Below, one piece after another: positions 14,097 to 23,826 of a DNA stretch of 42,202 nucleotides; position 1 is the first letter of the stretch; every line of letters starts with the position of its first letter. The position numbers were made by a program, and so were the translations under genes. The notes under the pieces were generated by a model, which made no database searches, was not told where the DNA came from, and was given only the letters and a program-made list of their open reading frames with translations. The stretch comes from Deltaproteobacteria bacterium. GTDB taxonomy: Bacteria > Myxococcota > B64-G9. The DNA lies in NCBI GenBank assembly GCA_016935365.1, contig JAFGRB010000018.1:1-42202 (forward strand), written 5' to 3'.

Positions 14097-15979
14097 CCCT
14101 CCGCCACCGGGCTGGCCTGCAACTGCTCGAGGTAGTAGGTGATCATCTCCATCACCAGGGGCGCGGCCCCGCTGGATCCGTGCCCGCCGTGCTCGTTGAC
14201 GACCGCCACCGCGATCCGGGGATCGCCGACCGGCGCCCAGCCGACGAACCAGGCGTGGTCCCGGAAGTCATACGGCAGGTCCTTTCCCCGGTCCTCGCCC
14301 TGCTTGACTACCTGGGCCGTGCCGGTCTTTCCCGCGGCCTGGAAGGACACCCGGCGCGGGCGTCGCCAGTAGGCCGTGCCGCCGGGCTCATTGACCACGC
14401 CGACGAGGCCGTCGTGGACGATCTGCAGGTTCTCCTCGCTCACCTCGACCCGGTGACGGACGACCGGCTGGTAGCGGCGGACGCGCGTGCCGTCCGGGCT
14501 CTCGGCGCGCAGCACGACCTGCGGCCGAAAGAGCGTCCCGCCGTTGGCGATGGCGGCGTAGGCCATGACGAGCTGCAGCGGTGTCACGTTGACGTCGCCC
14601 TGGCCGATGGCGTCGGAGATGGTGAAGCCCGGCAGGAATCCCGTCTTGGTGTTGCGCTCGTACCACTCGCGGTCGGGAATGATGCCCGGGACCTCCTCGC
14701 AGGACTCGAAAGCCGTCATCGATCCGAAGCCGAAGGTCCTGGCGACGCGGGCGATCTGGTCCAGGCCCGCCTTGCGGCCCGCCTTGTAGAAAAAGATATC
14801 GCAGGACTGGACGATGGCGCGGTGGATTGCGATCTTGCCATGTCCGGCGGCTCGCCAGCAGCGAAAGACGTGATCGCCGAAAGGCATCGCACCTGTACAG
14901 CGGACCTTCTCGTCCAGCATAAGCCCGCCGTACTCCAGGGCCGCCAGCCCGGTGAAGGGCTTGAAGGTCGATCCCGGGGGGTAGTGCTGCTGGGTGGCCC
15001 GGAAGTGCAGCGGCCGGTCCGGATCCTCGATCAGGTGCCGCCAGATCCTGGGGCTGACCCGGCCGGAGACCAGGTTCGGGTCGAAGTCGGGCCTGGACAC
15101 CATGGCCAGGATGAAGCCCGACTTCGGGTCCATCGCGACCACGGCGCCCTCTCTCCCGGGAAAGCGGTTCTCGGCGAGGTCCTGAAGGCGCGCGTCGATC
15201 GAGAGGATCAAGTTGTCGCCCGCTGTCGCCTTCTCCACGATCGCCTCCCCCTGGAGGACCTCCCTGGCCTGCTCCTCTGGCACCCGCTGCCCTCTGGCGT
15301 CCACGACGACCTGGATCCGGCCATCGGCCCCTCGGAGCTGGGCCTCCCAGCCCTTCTCGACCCCGGACTTTCCGAACACGTCCCCCTGCTGATAGCCCTC
15401 GTCCTTGTATCGCGCGAGCTCCGCCGGGCTGATCTCGCCGACGTAGCCGAGCAGATGGGCTGCCAGCCGCCCGCGAGGGTATGCCCGCTGGGTCTCCGGC
15501 CTCACCTCCACGCCATCCAGGGTGAGCATCTGCTGCTCGATCATGGCCAGCTCGGCCCAGGCCACGTCCCGCCGGACGAGCAGCGGGAGAAAGCGATCCA
15601 GGCGCTTCGTCTCCTCGAAGTAATCCCGCGTCCTCTCGATCTCCTCGTCGGACAGACCGAGATACTCGGTCAGGTGCGCCAGGGTATCGTCGAAGGCGCT
15701 CTTCTTGCAGAAAGCCGGCGTGAAGTAGACGTTGAAGGACGGCCTGTTGTCCACCAGCAGGCGCCGGTTGCGATCGAATATCATGCCGCGCAGCGCGACC
15801 TTGCGTCGCTCCGAGACGAAGTTGCTCCGGGACAGCGCCAGGTACTCCGCACCTCGATGGATCTGGAGATAGTAGAGCCGCCCGGCAAGCAGGAGCAATG
15901 CCAGCGCCATCAGCAGCAGCATCCAGAAGTAGCGCGCCTTGTAGCGGGACAGGTCTGTCTGGGGGGCGAAGAGGGACAA
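14081..15979 (-). CDS. mrdA: Penicillin-binding protein 2 (elongasome transpeptidase)
   Basis: PBP2 cross-links peptidoglycan in the elongasome and activates RodA. The 632-residue protein has an N-terminal TM (about 18-40) and a pedestal/dimer domain. The transpeptidase domain has SxxK as STFK (S337), SxN-type SCD in QSCDIFFYK, and KTGT (K551). Motifs such as RGMIFDRNRRLLVDN are typical of PBP2. The best start is a TTG at 15979, preceded by GAGAGG and giving a normal basic N-terminus. It follows mreD by 12 bases. Length is normal for the family. Confidence 0.95.
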   Translation of the reverse strand: MSLFAPQTDLSRYKARYFWMLLLMALALLLLAGRLYYLQIHRGAEYLALSRSNFVSERRKVALRGMIFDRNRRLLVDNRPSFNVYFTPAFCKKSAFDDTLAHLTEYLGLSDEEIERTRDYFEETKRLDRFLPLLVRRDVAWAELAMIEQQMLTLDGVEVRPETQRAYPRGRLAAHLLGYVGEISPAELARYKDEGYQQGDVFGKSGVEKGWEAQLRGADGRIQVVVDARGQRVPEEQAREVLQGEAIVEKATAGDNLILSIDARLQDLAENRFPGREGAVVAMDPKSGFILAMVSRPDFDPNLVSGRVSPRIWRHLIEDPDRPLHFRATQQHYPPGSTFKPFTGLAALEYGGLMLDEKVRCTGAMPFGDHVFRCWRAAGHGKIAIHRAIVQSCDIFFYKAGRKAGLDQIARVARTFGFGSMTAFESCEEVPGIIPDREWYERNTKTGFLPGFTISDAIGQGDVNVTPLQLVMAYAAIANGGTLFRPQVVLRAESPDGTRVRRYQPVVRHRVEVSEENLQIVHDGLVGVVNEPGGTAYWRRPRRVSFQAAGKTGTAQVVKQGEDRGKDLPYDFRDHAWFVGWAPVGDPRIAVAVVNEHGGHGSSGAAPLVMEMITYYLEQLQASPVAEGWMQP

Positions 15980-15991
15980 AGGGCTCGCCTC

Positions 15992-16486
15992 TCAGTGCCC
16001 TGGACCGCTCGCCAGCGGCCCCAGCACGCGTCGCGCCAAAGCCCAGACCGGCAGCGCCAGCAGCACATTCGCCAATGCCAGCGGCAGCATCCAGGTCAGG
16101 AGAATGGCGATCGGGCCCTGACCGAGATCGAGCGCAAAGTACATCAACGCCACCAGCAGGTAAGAAAACACGCTTGCCAGGAAGATGGTGATCATCTGGA
16201 CGGAGCGAATGCCCGGTATCACGAAGCGCATGCTCCCGCGGACCGCGCTCCAGACCACGATGTAGACCGATGTGAACAGGCCGGGAGGCGTTCCGGCAAA
16301 GCCATCGGCGATCAGACCCAACCCCAACACGAGGACCAGTCCGCCTGCCCCGAGATGAAAGGACGTGAAGACGACCAGGACGAGCGACAGATCGGGCCGC
16401 AGCGATTCCAGATGCAGCACCCTACACAGCGAGCCCTCCAGGGCCAGCAGCACGATCGCCAAGACGAGCAGGCCCGCGTATCTCAC
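15992..16486 (-). CDS. mreD: Rod shape-determining membrane protein MreD
   Basis: A 164-residue integral membrane protein with five to six hydrophobic helices, little soluble sequence and the usual MreD length. It links MreC and MreB to the elongation machinery in the inner membrane. The frame is open far upstream, but the true start is the GTG at 16486. Its last bases overlap the mreC stop (GTGA), as in many mreCD pairs. Sequence conservation in this family is low, so synteny between mreC and mrdA carries much of the assignment. Confidence 0.9.
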   Translation of the reverse strand: MRYAGLLVLAIVLLALEGSLCRVLHLESLRPDLSLVLVVFTSFHLGAGGLVLVLGLGLIADGFAGTPPGLFTSVYIVVWSAVRGSMRFVIPGIRSVQMITIFLASVFSYLLVALMYFALDLGQGPIAILLTWMLPLALANVLLALPVWALARRVLGPLASGPGH

Positions 16487-17364
16487 GGCTCCCCATCCGT
16501 TCCGGGAGCGGATGGCGCCCTGGGGCGTCTCTGCTTCCCTGCTGCCAAGATCACCAGGACCTCCTCGATCTTCCGGAAGTCCACGACGGGTGCCATGTCG
16601 GCATGGCGGAAGACACCGACCTTGGGCGTCGTGGTCGTCGTCACGGTCCCGACCGGAAGCCCGGGGGGGTAGACGCCGCCCAGACCCGAGGTCACGAGCA
16701 GATCCCCCTCCTCCACGTCCGCAGTCCGGACGAGGTGATCCACCTTGCAGAGCTCGTCCCGGCCCATGCCCCGCACGATGCCCCTGGCGCGCGAACGCTG
16801 CGTCGTCACGGCCACCGCGCTTCGCGGATCGATGATCAGCTGGACCTCCGAGTATGCAGCGACCACCGATGTACATCGTCCCGCGAGCCCGACGCTGGCC
16901 ACGACGGCATCTCCCGGCTTGATGCCGTCATCGGAGCCCACATCGATCTGGATGAAGCGAGAGATGGGCGATGTGCCCACCCCGATGATCCGCGCCGCCA
17001 CCACGCGGTGCGCCCCGAGCGTCTGCCGCATGCTGACCAGCTCTCGCAAGCGCTCGTTCTCCGCCAGGACTTCTTTCTGGTTCGCAAGCTCTCGCTGGAG
17101 AACCTCTACCTGGCTCTTGAGCCCGTCGTTCTCCTCCCGCACGTCGAGCAACCAGACATAGTCCTTCCAGAGACCGGCCGCGCCATCGATGAGCCATACA
17201 AACGCGTTTTGCAGCGGTCCACTGGCCCACAGCAGTCCACGGTCGAGGGCATTCTGCTCCTCCGCATCCTTCAACCCGGCCTGGAGAAGAAGAAAAGCAA
17301 ACAGGAACAACCCGGCGACCACCAAGCGGAACCGGTTTCTACGGATCCAAGACACAGCAGCCAA
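16483..17364 (-). CDS. mreC: Rod shape-determining protein MreC
   Basis: MreC is a periplasmic scaffold that switches PBP2-RodA on. The 293-residue protein has a short cytoplasmic tail, one TM helix (about 12-28), a coiled coil (about 70-110, ENDGLKSQVEVLQRELANQKEV) and the paired beta-barrel domain. That domain carries ARIIGVGTSPISRFIQIDVGSDDGIKPGDAVV. It ends in a basic, Pro-rich tail. The most upstream start is TTG at 17364; a GTG at 17355 is the alternative and neither has a strong ribosome site. A perfect hairpin lies between mreB and this start. Confidence 0.93.
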   Translation of the reverse strand: MAAVSWIRRNRFRLVVAGLFLFAFLLLQAGLKDAEEQNALDRGLLWASGPLQNAFVWLIDGAAGLWKDYVWLLDVREENDGLKSQVEVLQRELANQKEVLAENERLRELVSMRQTLGAHRVVAARIIGVGTSPISRFIQIDVGSDDGIKPGDAVVASVGLAGRCTSVVAAYSEVQLIIDPRSAVAVTTQRSRARGIVRGMGRDELCKVDHLVRTADVEEGDLLVTSGLGGVYPPGLPVGTVTTTTTPKVGVFRHADMAPVVDFRKIEEVLVILAAGKQRRPRAPSAPGTDGEP

Positions 17365-17371
17365 TCTACGC

Positions 17372-17392
17372 GCTCAGGGCATCACCCTGAGC
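17372..17392 (-). promoter_or_regulatory. Intercistronic hairpin between mreB and mreC
   Basis: GCTCAGGG (17372-17379) and CCCTGAGC (17385-17392) form a perfect eight-base stem with a five-base loop. It lies after the mreB stop and about seven bases before the mreC TTG start. It could attenuate or stabilise the upstream mRNA and so keep MreC below MreB. Confidence 0.5.
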
Positions 17393-17415
17393 TGTCGGCA
17401 GATGATACGAGTCCA

Positions 17416-18483
<1,068 letters not shown>

Positions 18484-18491
18484 TCATCCCG

Positions 18492-18520
18492 TGCGTATCA
18501 AAAAGCCCCTGAGCAAGCAA
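18492..18520 (-). promoter_or_regulatory. Candidate mreB promoter
   Basis: On the minus strand TTGCTT (18515-18520), 17 bases, TACGCA (18492-18497). The -35 box fits the pattern used elsewhere in the window, but the -10 is poor. The rest of the 195-base divergent region to ppiD holds no gene. Confidence 0.35.
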
Positions 18521-18598
18521 GGAAAATTCTGTTTGCCGGCCGGCGGCCCCCAGCGCCTGATCGAGCGTGCAAGCGCCTTGGTCAGCCGGAAAAATTCC

Positions 18599-18626
18599 TT
18601 GCATCGCCCGTTTCGGATGGTACCAT
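18599..18626 (+). promoter_or_regulatory. Promoter of the PpiD/SurA-like gene
   Basis: TTGCAT (18599-18604), 16 bases, TACCAT (18621-18626). The leader of about 28 bases contains GAGGAGAG before ATG 18661. The layout is almost identical to the promoter at 3586-3613. Confidence 0.55.
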
Positions 18627-18660
18627 CGGCAGCCTGCCAGCAGGGCGAGGAGAGTAAACC

Positions 18661-20313
18661 ATGCTCGACCAGATGCGCAAGCAGTCGCAATCCGCCATCG
18701 TGCTGCTTCTGTTCGGATTCATCATCTTCGTGTTCGTCTTCTCCTTCGGCTCCGGATCGGTCGGGTTCCGGAGCGGTGGTTGCGGCCAGGCCAACGTGGC
18801 CGCCATCGTCAACGGCGAGACCATCTCGGAGATGGAGTACACTTTCCACTTCGATCGCCAGCTACAGAGCCTCTTGCGGTACCGCAAGGGCGACTCGAGC
18901 CGCCTCAAGAAGGAAGAGAAGCTCCAGCTCCGGCAGCAGGTCATGGATTTCCTGGTCGATCAGATGCTCCTCATCCAGGCGGCCCGCGCGCTGGGACTTC
19001 ACGTCACCGATGAGGAACGCAACGAGGCCATCAAGGAGATCAAGGCCTTCCAGGACGAGCAAGGACACTTCGACTTCAAGCTCTACAAGATGATCGTCCA
19101 GCGCCAGCTGCAGACCTCACCGGCCATGTTCGAGGACACCTGGGCGAAGCAGATGCTGGCCGACCGCATGCGGGACATCATCCGGGAATCCGCCCGGGTG
19201 ACGGACGAGGAGGTCGAAAACACCTATCGGATGCAAGAGACGAAGGTCGACCTCGAGTTCGTCAAGCTCGACCCATCGCGCTACAAGTCCGAGGTGGAGG
19301 TCACGGACGCGGATATACAGAAGCTCCTGGCCGATGATTTCGCCCGGGTGGAGCGATTCTACAACGAGCGCGAGGACCGCTATCACAAGGCCCGCAAGGT
19401 CAAGGTCGCCCACGTCTTTTTCGAAGTGGGCCAGGGCTACGACGAGGAGCAGACCGAGGACAAGCGCGAGCGAGCCGAGCTGACCGTCGAGGATCTCAAG
19501 CAGGGAGCAGAATTCCACGAGCAGGCAAAGGACTACTCCGAGGACGATGGGTCCAAGGAACGGGGCGGCGAGCTCGAGATGGCGACCCGCGAGGTCCTGG
19601 CAGCCCGCTGGGGAGCCCCGATGGCCGAGGCAGCGCTCGCGCTGGAGAAGGGCAAGCTCAGCGGGGTGGTCAAGTCCGACAAGGGCTTCCACGTGATCAA
19701 GTGCCTCGAAGAGATCAAGGCCGAAGATCACAGCCTCGAAGAGGTCAAGGCGGAGATCGCTCGCGAGTTGCTGCTCGAAGACAAGGCCGAGTCGAAAGCC
19801 CGCTCTCTGGCCGAGCAGCTGCTCGCGGGCGTCAAGGAGGGCAAGACCCTCCAGCAGCTCGCCGACTCGAGCCCGAAGCCCGAGGGCGAAGGCGCGGAGG
19901 CCGAGGAGGAGGGAAAGGCGCCCAAGCCCCCGTTCGAGGTCCGCAGCACGGGTCTGGTGGCGCGCATGGGGGGGTTCATCCCCCAGCTGGGGCTGGACAA
20001 GAAGCTGGCCCGAACGGCCTTCGAGCTGACTGCGCAGAAGCCCTACCCGGATGAAGTCGTCGAGACGAGCAGCCCCCTGGGGGGCAAGGTCTACATCGTG
20101 ATGCGCCTGAATGCGCGCTCCGAGCCGGACATGGACAAGCTCGCGGAAAAACGAGACAACCTCAGACAGAACCTGCTCCGATCCCGCCAGCAGCGCCAGA
20201 TCGAGAGCTGGCTGCAGCAAGCCCGGGACAGCGCAGAGGTGCAGACGCGCCAGGCGCTGCTGATGGACACGACTCCGCGAGCGCTGCGAGGCAGGGCCCC
20301 AGTCGAGGAGTAG
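18661..20313 (+). CDS. Membrane-anchored SurA/PpiD-like peptidyl-prolyl isomerase
   Basis: A periplasmic folding chaperone anchored by one N-terminal TM helix (about 13-31), 550 residues long. After the TM, a SurA-N-like helical domain starts ANVAAIVNGETISEMEY. It is followed by a parvulin-type PPIase region around KVKVAHVFFEVGQGYDEEQTEDKRERAELTVEDLKQGAEFHEQAKDYSEDDGSKERGGELE. A second region near GLVARMGGFIPQLGLDKKLARTAFEL resembles the C-terminal PPIase-like repeat. The architecture resembles PpiD. The gene is monocistronic; its stop is one base from that of a convergent lipoprotein gene. Enzymatic activity is not proved by the sequence. Confidence 0.85.
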   Translation: MLDQMRKQSQSAIVLLLFGFIIFVFVFSFGSGSVGFRSGGCGQANVAAIVNGETISEMEYTFHFDRQLQSLLRYRKGDSSRLKKEEKLQLRQQVMDFLVDQMLLIQAARALGLHVTDEERNEAIKEIKAFQDEQGHFDFKLYKMIVQRQLQTSPAMFEDTWAKQMLADRMRDIIRESARVTDEEVENTYRMQETKVDLEFVKLDPSRYKSEVEVTDADIQKLLADDFARVERFYNEREDRYHKARKVKVAHVFFEVGQGYDEEQTEDKRERAELTVEDLKQGAEFHEQAKDYSEDDGSKERGGELEMATREVLAARWGAPMAEAALALEKGKLSGVVKSDKGFHVIKCLEEIKAEDHSLEEVKAEIARELLLEDKAESKARSLAEQLLAGVKEGKTLQQLADSSPKPEGEGAEAEEEGKAPKPPFEVRSTGLVARMGGFIPQLGLDKKLARTAFELTAQKPYPDEVVETSSPLGGKVYIVMRLNARSEPDMDKLAEKRDNLRQNLLRSRQQRQIESWLQQARDSAEVQTRQALLMDTTPRALRGRAPVEE

Positions 20314-20314
20314 C

Positions 20315-21538
20315 TCACTCCCCCACGAAGAGCTTGAGAGACTTGTTGGTCTCCTCGAAGTAGGCGATGACCGGCGTGCCCGAGTTCGTCAGGCCGGCCG
20401 ACAAATAGGATCCACTGCCCCGAGCCGTGTCCACTTCATAGCGGAACCAGCTCCCATCCCTGCGCCAGGCCATGCAGAGATGTCCCTTGCGCGGATCGCG
20501 GCCCGAGAGCTTCTCGTACGCGACGAGCAAGTTGAGGCTGGCGTCCACATCGATCGACATGTTGTAGGCATCGGGCACCAGGGGCTCCGCCTTCCATCCC
20601 TCGATGGACGTCTCGGCCATGGCCAGCCGGTCCTTGCGCGCCTCGCGAAAGACCACATGCGGCTCCCCGCCCGGCGTGAAGAAGAGGGCCGAGGACTTCC
20701 CGGGGTTGTCCTCGAAAGCCGCCACCTCTGTCGACCAGCTGCCGTCCTCGGCCTGCATGGCGATCCGGAGCTCGCTGCTCAATCCCGACCAGTGGAGGTA
20801 GCTCGTCGCCAGCCTGCCCGACGGCTGGCGCACGAAGGAGATCTGCACTTTCTCGCTGCCGTTGGCCTTGTCTACCCGTTCCGAGCCCCAGAAGCCCTCG
20901 GCGGGCTCGGCTAGCTGCGGAGTCGAAGCCCCCGCGCTCCCCGTCGAGCTCTTCCTCTTCGCCTTCTTGTCGAGCCTGCGGGCCTTCTCCAACGCCTCCC
21001 TGCGCAAGCGCTCCATCTCCTCGGGGCTGCGACGAACGCGCCAGGCGTGCTTGAGGTAGCCATCGCCCGAGTAGTACAGCGCATGGAGCAACTGGTCCGA
21101 GTCGAAAAGAAGCCTGGCCCCCATACCCGTGCCCTTGCCCCATTCGATGGGCTCCTTCTTCCACCGGCCCTGCTGCCGATAGGCGTAGGTCAAAGTCTGC
21201 GTGCTGTCGCTGTAGTAGGCCAGGTGAGGCTCGTTGTCTCCATCCATTTTCAAGGTGGCATACAGGCAGCGCTCACACGCATCGTCGACCACGCTGATGG
21301 CGAAGCCCGCGGAAGACTGGCTGACGAACTTCAAGGACTGGTTCTTCTTGTCGTAGTAGACCATGTGGGCCCGGTCTTCCAGATCCAGCTCCATGGTGAC
21401 GTGGTACCCGACATCGCCGGAGTCGACGGTCAGAATCTTGCCCTTCGCCTTGCCTCCGTCCTTCATGGCCACGCCCTGGCTGCAGGCCGTGGCCATGAGG
21501 CACAACGCAAACCACTGCACTCGCCAGCAAGCCGTCAT
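20315..21538 (-). CDS. Putative lipoprotein with repeated beta-propeller-like motifs
   Basis: The 407-residue product has a hydrophobic N-terminus ending in ATAC, a lipobox with Cys about 19. The rest holds repeats with an aromatic pair and Leu-Lys strand: HMVYYDKKNQSLKF, HLAYYSDSTQTLTY, HALYYSGDGYLKHAW, and PVIAYFEETNKSLKLF at the very end. Such repeats suggest a beta-propeller or BNR-like fold on the cell surface. A Lys/Arg-rich helical insertion (about 150-185) with many charged residues interrupts the propeller. No enzymatic motif was seen and the family is not recognised. The start ATG is preceded by GGAGGG. Confidence 0.75.
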   Translation of the reverse strand: MTACWRVQWFALCLMATACSQGVAMKDGGKAKGKILTVDSGDVGYHVTMELDLEDRAHMVYYDKKNQSLKFVSQSSAGFAISVVDDACERCLYATLKMDGDNEPHLAYYSDSTQTLTYAYRQQGRWKKEPIEWGKGTGMGARLLFDSDQLLHALYYSGDGYLKHAWRVRRSPEEMERLRREALEKARRLDKKAKRKSSTGSAGASTPQLAEPAEGFWGSERVDKANGSEKVQISFVRQPSGRLATSYLHWSGLSSELRIAMQAEDGSWSTEVAAFEDNPGKSSALFFTPGGEPHVVFREARKDRLAMAETSIEGWKAEPLVPDAYNMSIDVDASLNLLVAYEKLSGRDPRKGHLCMAWRRDGSWFRYEVDTARGSGSYLSAGLTNSGTPVIAYFEETNKSLKLFVGE

Positions 21539-21589
21539 GTCTCTGCCCTCCAATCGAGCAAGTTCACCTCCAAGACAGCTCCGCCGGGA

Positions 21590-21595
21590 TTGTAT
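21590..21595 (-). promoter_or_regulatory. Candidate -10 element (TACAAT) for the lipoprotein gene
   Basis: TACAAT stands on the minus strand about 50 bases before ATG 21538. No good -35 was found at 16-18 bases. The same short region carries the divergent S9 peptidase promoter. Confidence 0.35.
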
Positions 21596-21644
21596 CCTCT
21601 CGGCGGCTGCTTCACCACCCCTATCCGCTCGTCGACTCGTCGAT

Positions 21645-21673
21645 TTGCATCCGGGGTCATGGCCGCCTATCAT
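21645..21673 (+). promoter_or_regulatory. Promoter of the S9 peptidase gene
   Basis: TTGCAT (21645-21650), exactly 17 bases, TATCAT (21668-21673), the best -10 of this class. A start near 21680 leaves a leader with AAGGAGG (21686-21692) right before the TTG start codon. Confidence 0.6.
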
Positions 21674-21696
21674 CGTAACCCTCTGAAGGAGGCGGC

Positions 21697-23826
21697 TTGA
21701 GAGTCGACCCGGCTCTGATCCTGGTACTGCTCGTGTCGACTGGAGCCTGTCAGGCACATCGCGCCTCCTGCGTGGACCGGCCGCAGATCGATGCCCCAGA
21801 GGCGAAACGGATGCCCAAGAAGCTTGCGATCCATGACGACGTGCGCATCGACCCGTACTACTGGATGCGAGACCGGGACAGCCCCGAGCTGATCGCCCAT
21901 CTCGAGGCCGAGAATGCCTACACGGCGATGGCGATGAAGCCCACACAGGGCCTCCAATCGAAGCTCTTCTTGGAGTTCAAGGCCCGCATCCAGGAGACCG
22001 ATTCGAGCGTCCCCTATCGCCACGGCCCGTACTGGTACTACTCCCGCACAGTCGAAGGCCTGCAGTACGCCATCTACTGCAGAAAGCGCGGCTCCATCGA
22101 TGCCGCCGAGCAAGTCCTGCTGGATGTGAACGAGCTGGCTCGAGGCCACGAGTTCTTCCAGCTCGGCGTCCTGGCGATCAGCCCGGACCACCGCCTGCTG
22201 GCCTATGGTTTCGATACGAGCGGAGACGAGATCTACACTCTGCGGATCAAGGATCTCGACAGCGGGGAGCTGCTCGACGACGCGTTGACAGGCATCTCCG
22301 GCTCTGCGGCCTGGGCGGCCGACAACCGGACCCTCTTCTACACGGTGCTGGATCCGGCCATGCGCCCCCACAAGCTCTTCCGTCACCGGCTGGGGGAAGC
22401 GCAGTCCGCTGACAGGCTGATCCACCACGAGACCGACGAGGCCTATCACCTGGACGTGTTTTGCTCCCGCTCCGAGGCCTTCGTCTTTCTGCACCTGGGC
22501 AGCATCGACTCCGACGAGCTGCGCTATCTTCCAGCCGACCGACCCGACGAAGACTTCCGGGTGCTCCTGCCTCGCAAGCCCGGACTGGAGTACGCTGCAG
22601 CGCACTGCGGAGAGCATTTCTACCTGCTCACCAACGACCAGGCCGTCAACTTCAGGGTGGTCCGGGCTCCGGTCCGCGATCCGAGGCGCGAGCGCTGGGA
22701 GGAGATCATCCCCCACGATCCCGCGGTCAAGCTCGATGCCGTCGACCTGTTCTCGGATCACATGGTGATCAGCTTGCGCGCTGACGGCATTTCCGGTCTC
22801 CGGGTCCGGCGCCTGCAGGATGGCGCCACCCACGACATCCGATTCCCAGAGGCCGTCCACACGGTCTGGCTGCAGGACAACACCGAGTTCCACACCGACC
22901 GGCTACGTATCGCATACGAGTCGCTCGTCACGCCGGAGTCGATCTACGACTACGCGATGGACAGCCGGGTTCTCGAGCTCAAGAAGCGCAAGCCAGTCCT
23001 GGGCGGCTACCGGCCCGAGGAATACGAGAGCGACCGGATCCACGCCACGGCCTCCGACGGCACCCGGATCCCGATCTCCATCGTCCACCGAAAGGGCTTG
23101 CAGCGCGACGGGCGGAACCCGGCCTGGCTGACCGGCTACGGCGCCTACGGGGTGAGCTACGATCCCACCTTCTCATCCAGCCGCTTGAGCCTCCTGGATC
23201 GCGGCTTCGTCTACGCCATCGCCCACGTGCGCGGTGGCGGCGAGCTGGGCCGTCCCTGGTACGACGCCGGCAAGCTGCACCACAAGACCCGCACCTTCAC
23301 GGACTTCATCGCCTGTGCCGAGCGCTTGATCTCCGAGGGCTACACATCGAGGCAGCGGATGGCCATCTCCGGTGGCAGCGCCGGAGGCCTGCTCATCGGG
23401 GCGGTGCTCAACATGCGCCCCGATCTCTTCCGGGTCGCCGTGGCGGATGTGCCCTTCGTGGACGTCCTGACGACCATGCTGGATCCCTCCATCCCGCTCA
23501 CCGTGATCGAGTACCGCGAGTGGGGCAACCCCAACGACAGACGCGACTACGAAACCATCAAGTCCTACTCGCCTTACGACAACGTCCGAGCCCAGGCCTA
23601 CCCCGATCTGCTCGTCCTGGCCGGCCTGAACGATCCCCGGGTCCAGTACTGGGAGCCGAGCAAGTGGGTGGCCAGGCTCCGGGCGCTCAAGACCGGCGAT
23701 GGCATCCTGCTGCAGCGCACGAACATGGGCGCAGGCCACATGGGCGCTTCGGGCCGCTACGACTATCTGAAGGAGATCGCCTTCGAGTGCGCCTTCGTGC
23801 TGGACAGGCTGGGCATCAAGGACTGA
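21697..23826 (+). CDS. S9 family prolyl oligopeptidase / oligopeptidase B-like lipoprotein
   Basis: A serine peptidase that cuts short peptides, 709 residues. A signal sequence ending near TGACQ suggests a secreted lipoprotein (Cys about 18), unusual for cytosolic oligopeptidase B. A beta-propeller (about 50-430) precedes an alpha/beta-hydrolase domain. The nucleophile is S561 in GGSAGG, the acid is D646 in GLNDPRVQYWEP, and the His is H681 in GAGHMG. The start is TTG at 21697, justified by a perfect AAGGAGG four bases upstream and no better alternative. Its end overlaps the convergent GH36 gene by 11 bases. The substrate is not known. Confidence 0.92.
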   Translation: MRVDPALILVLLVSTGACQAHRASCVDRPQIDAPEAKRMPKKLAIHDDVRIDPYYWMRDRDSPELIAHLEAENAYTAMAMKPTQGLQSKLFLEFKARIQETDSSVPYRHGPYWYYSRTVEGLQYAIYCRKRGSIDAAEQVLLDVNELARGHEFFQLGVLAISPDHRLLAYGFDTSGDEIYTLRIKDLDSGELLDDALTGISGSAAWAADNRTLFYTVLDPAMRPHKLFRHRLGEAQSADRLIHHETDEAYHLDVFCSRSEAFVFLHLGSIDSDELRYLPADRPDEDFRVLLPRKPGLEYAAAHCGEHFYLLTNDQAVNFRVVRAPVRDPRRERWEEIIPHDPAVKLDAVDLFSDHMVISLRADGISGLRVRRLQDGATHDIRFPEAVHTVWLQDNTEFHTDRLRIAYESLVTPESIYDYAMDSRVLELKKRKPVLGGYRPEEYESDRIHATASDGTRIPISIVHRKGLQRDGRNPAWLTGYGAYGVSYDPTFSSSRLSLLDRGFVYAIAHVRGGGELGRPWYDAGKLHHKTRTFTDFIACAERLISEGYTSRQRMAISGGSAGGLLIGAVLNMRPDLFRVAVADVPFVDVLTTMLDPSIPLTVIEYREWGNPNDRRDYETIKSYSPYDNVRAQAYPDLLVLAGLNDPRVQYWEPSKWVARLRALKTGDGILLQRTNMGAGHMGASGRYDYLKEIAFECAFVLDRLGIKD

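Noticed and set aside
14060..16672. 870-codon plus-strand frame across mrdA and mreD
   Set aside because: It lies entirely on the complement of genes with clear PBP2 and MreD motifs; the sequence is Gln/His/Arg-rich and featureless.
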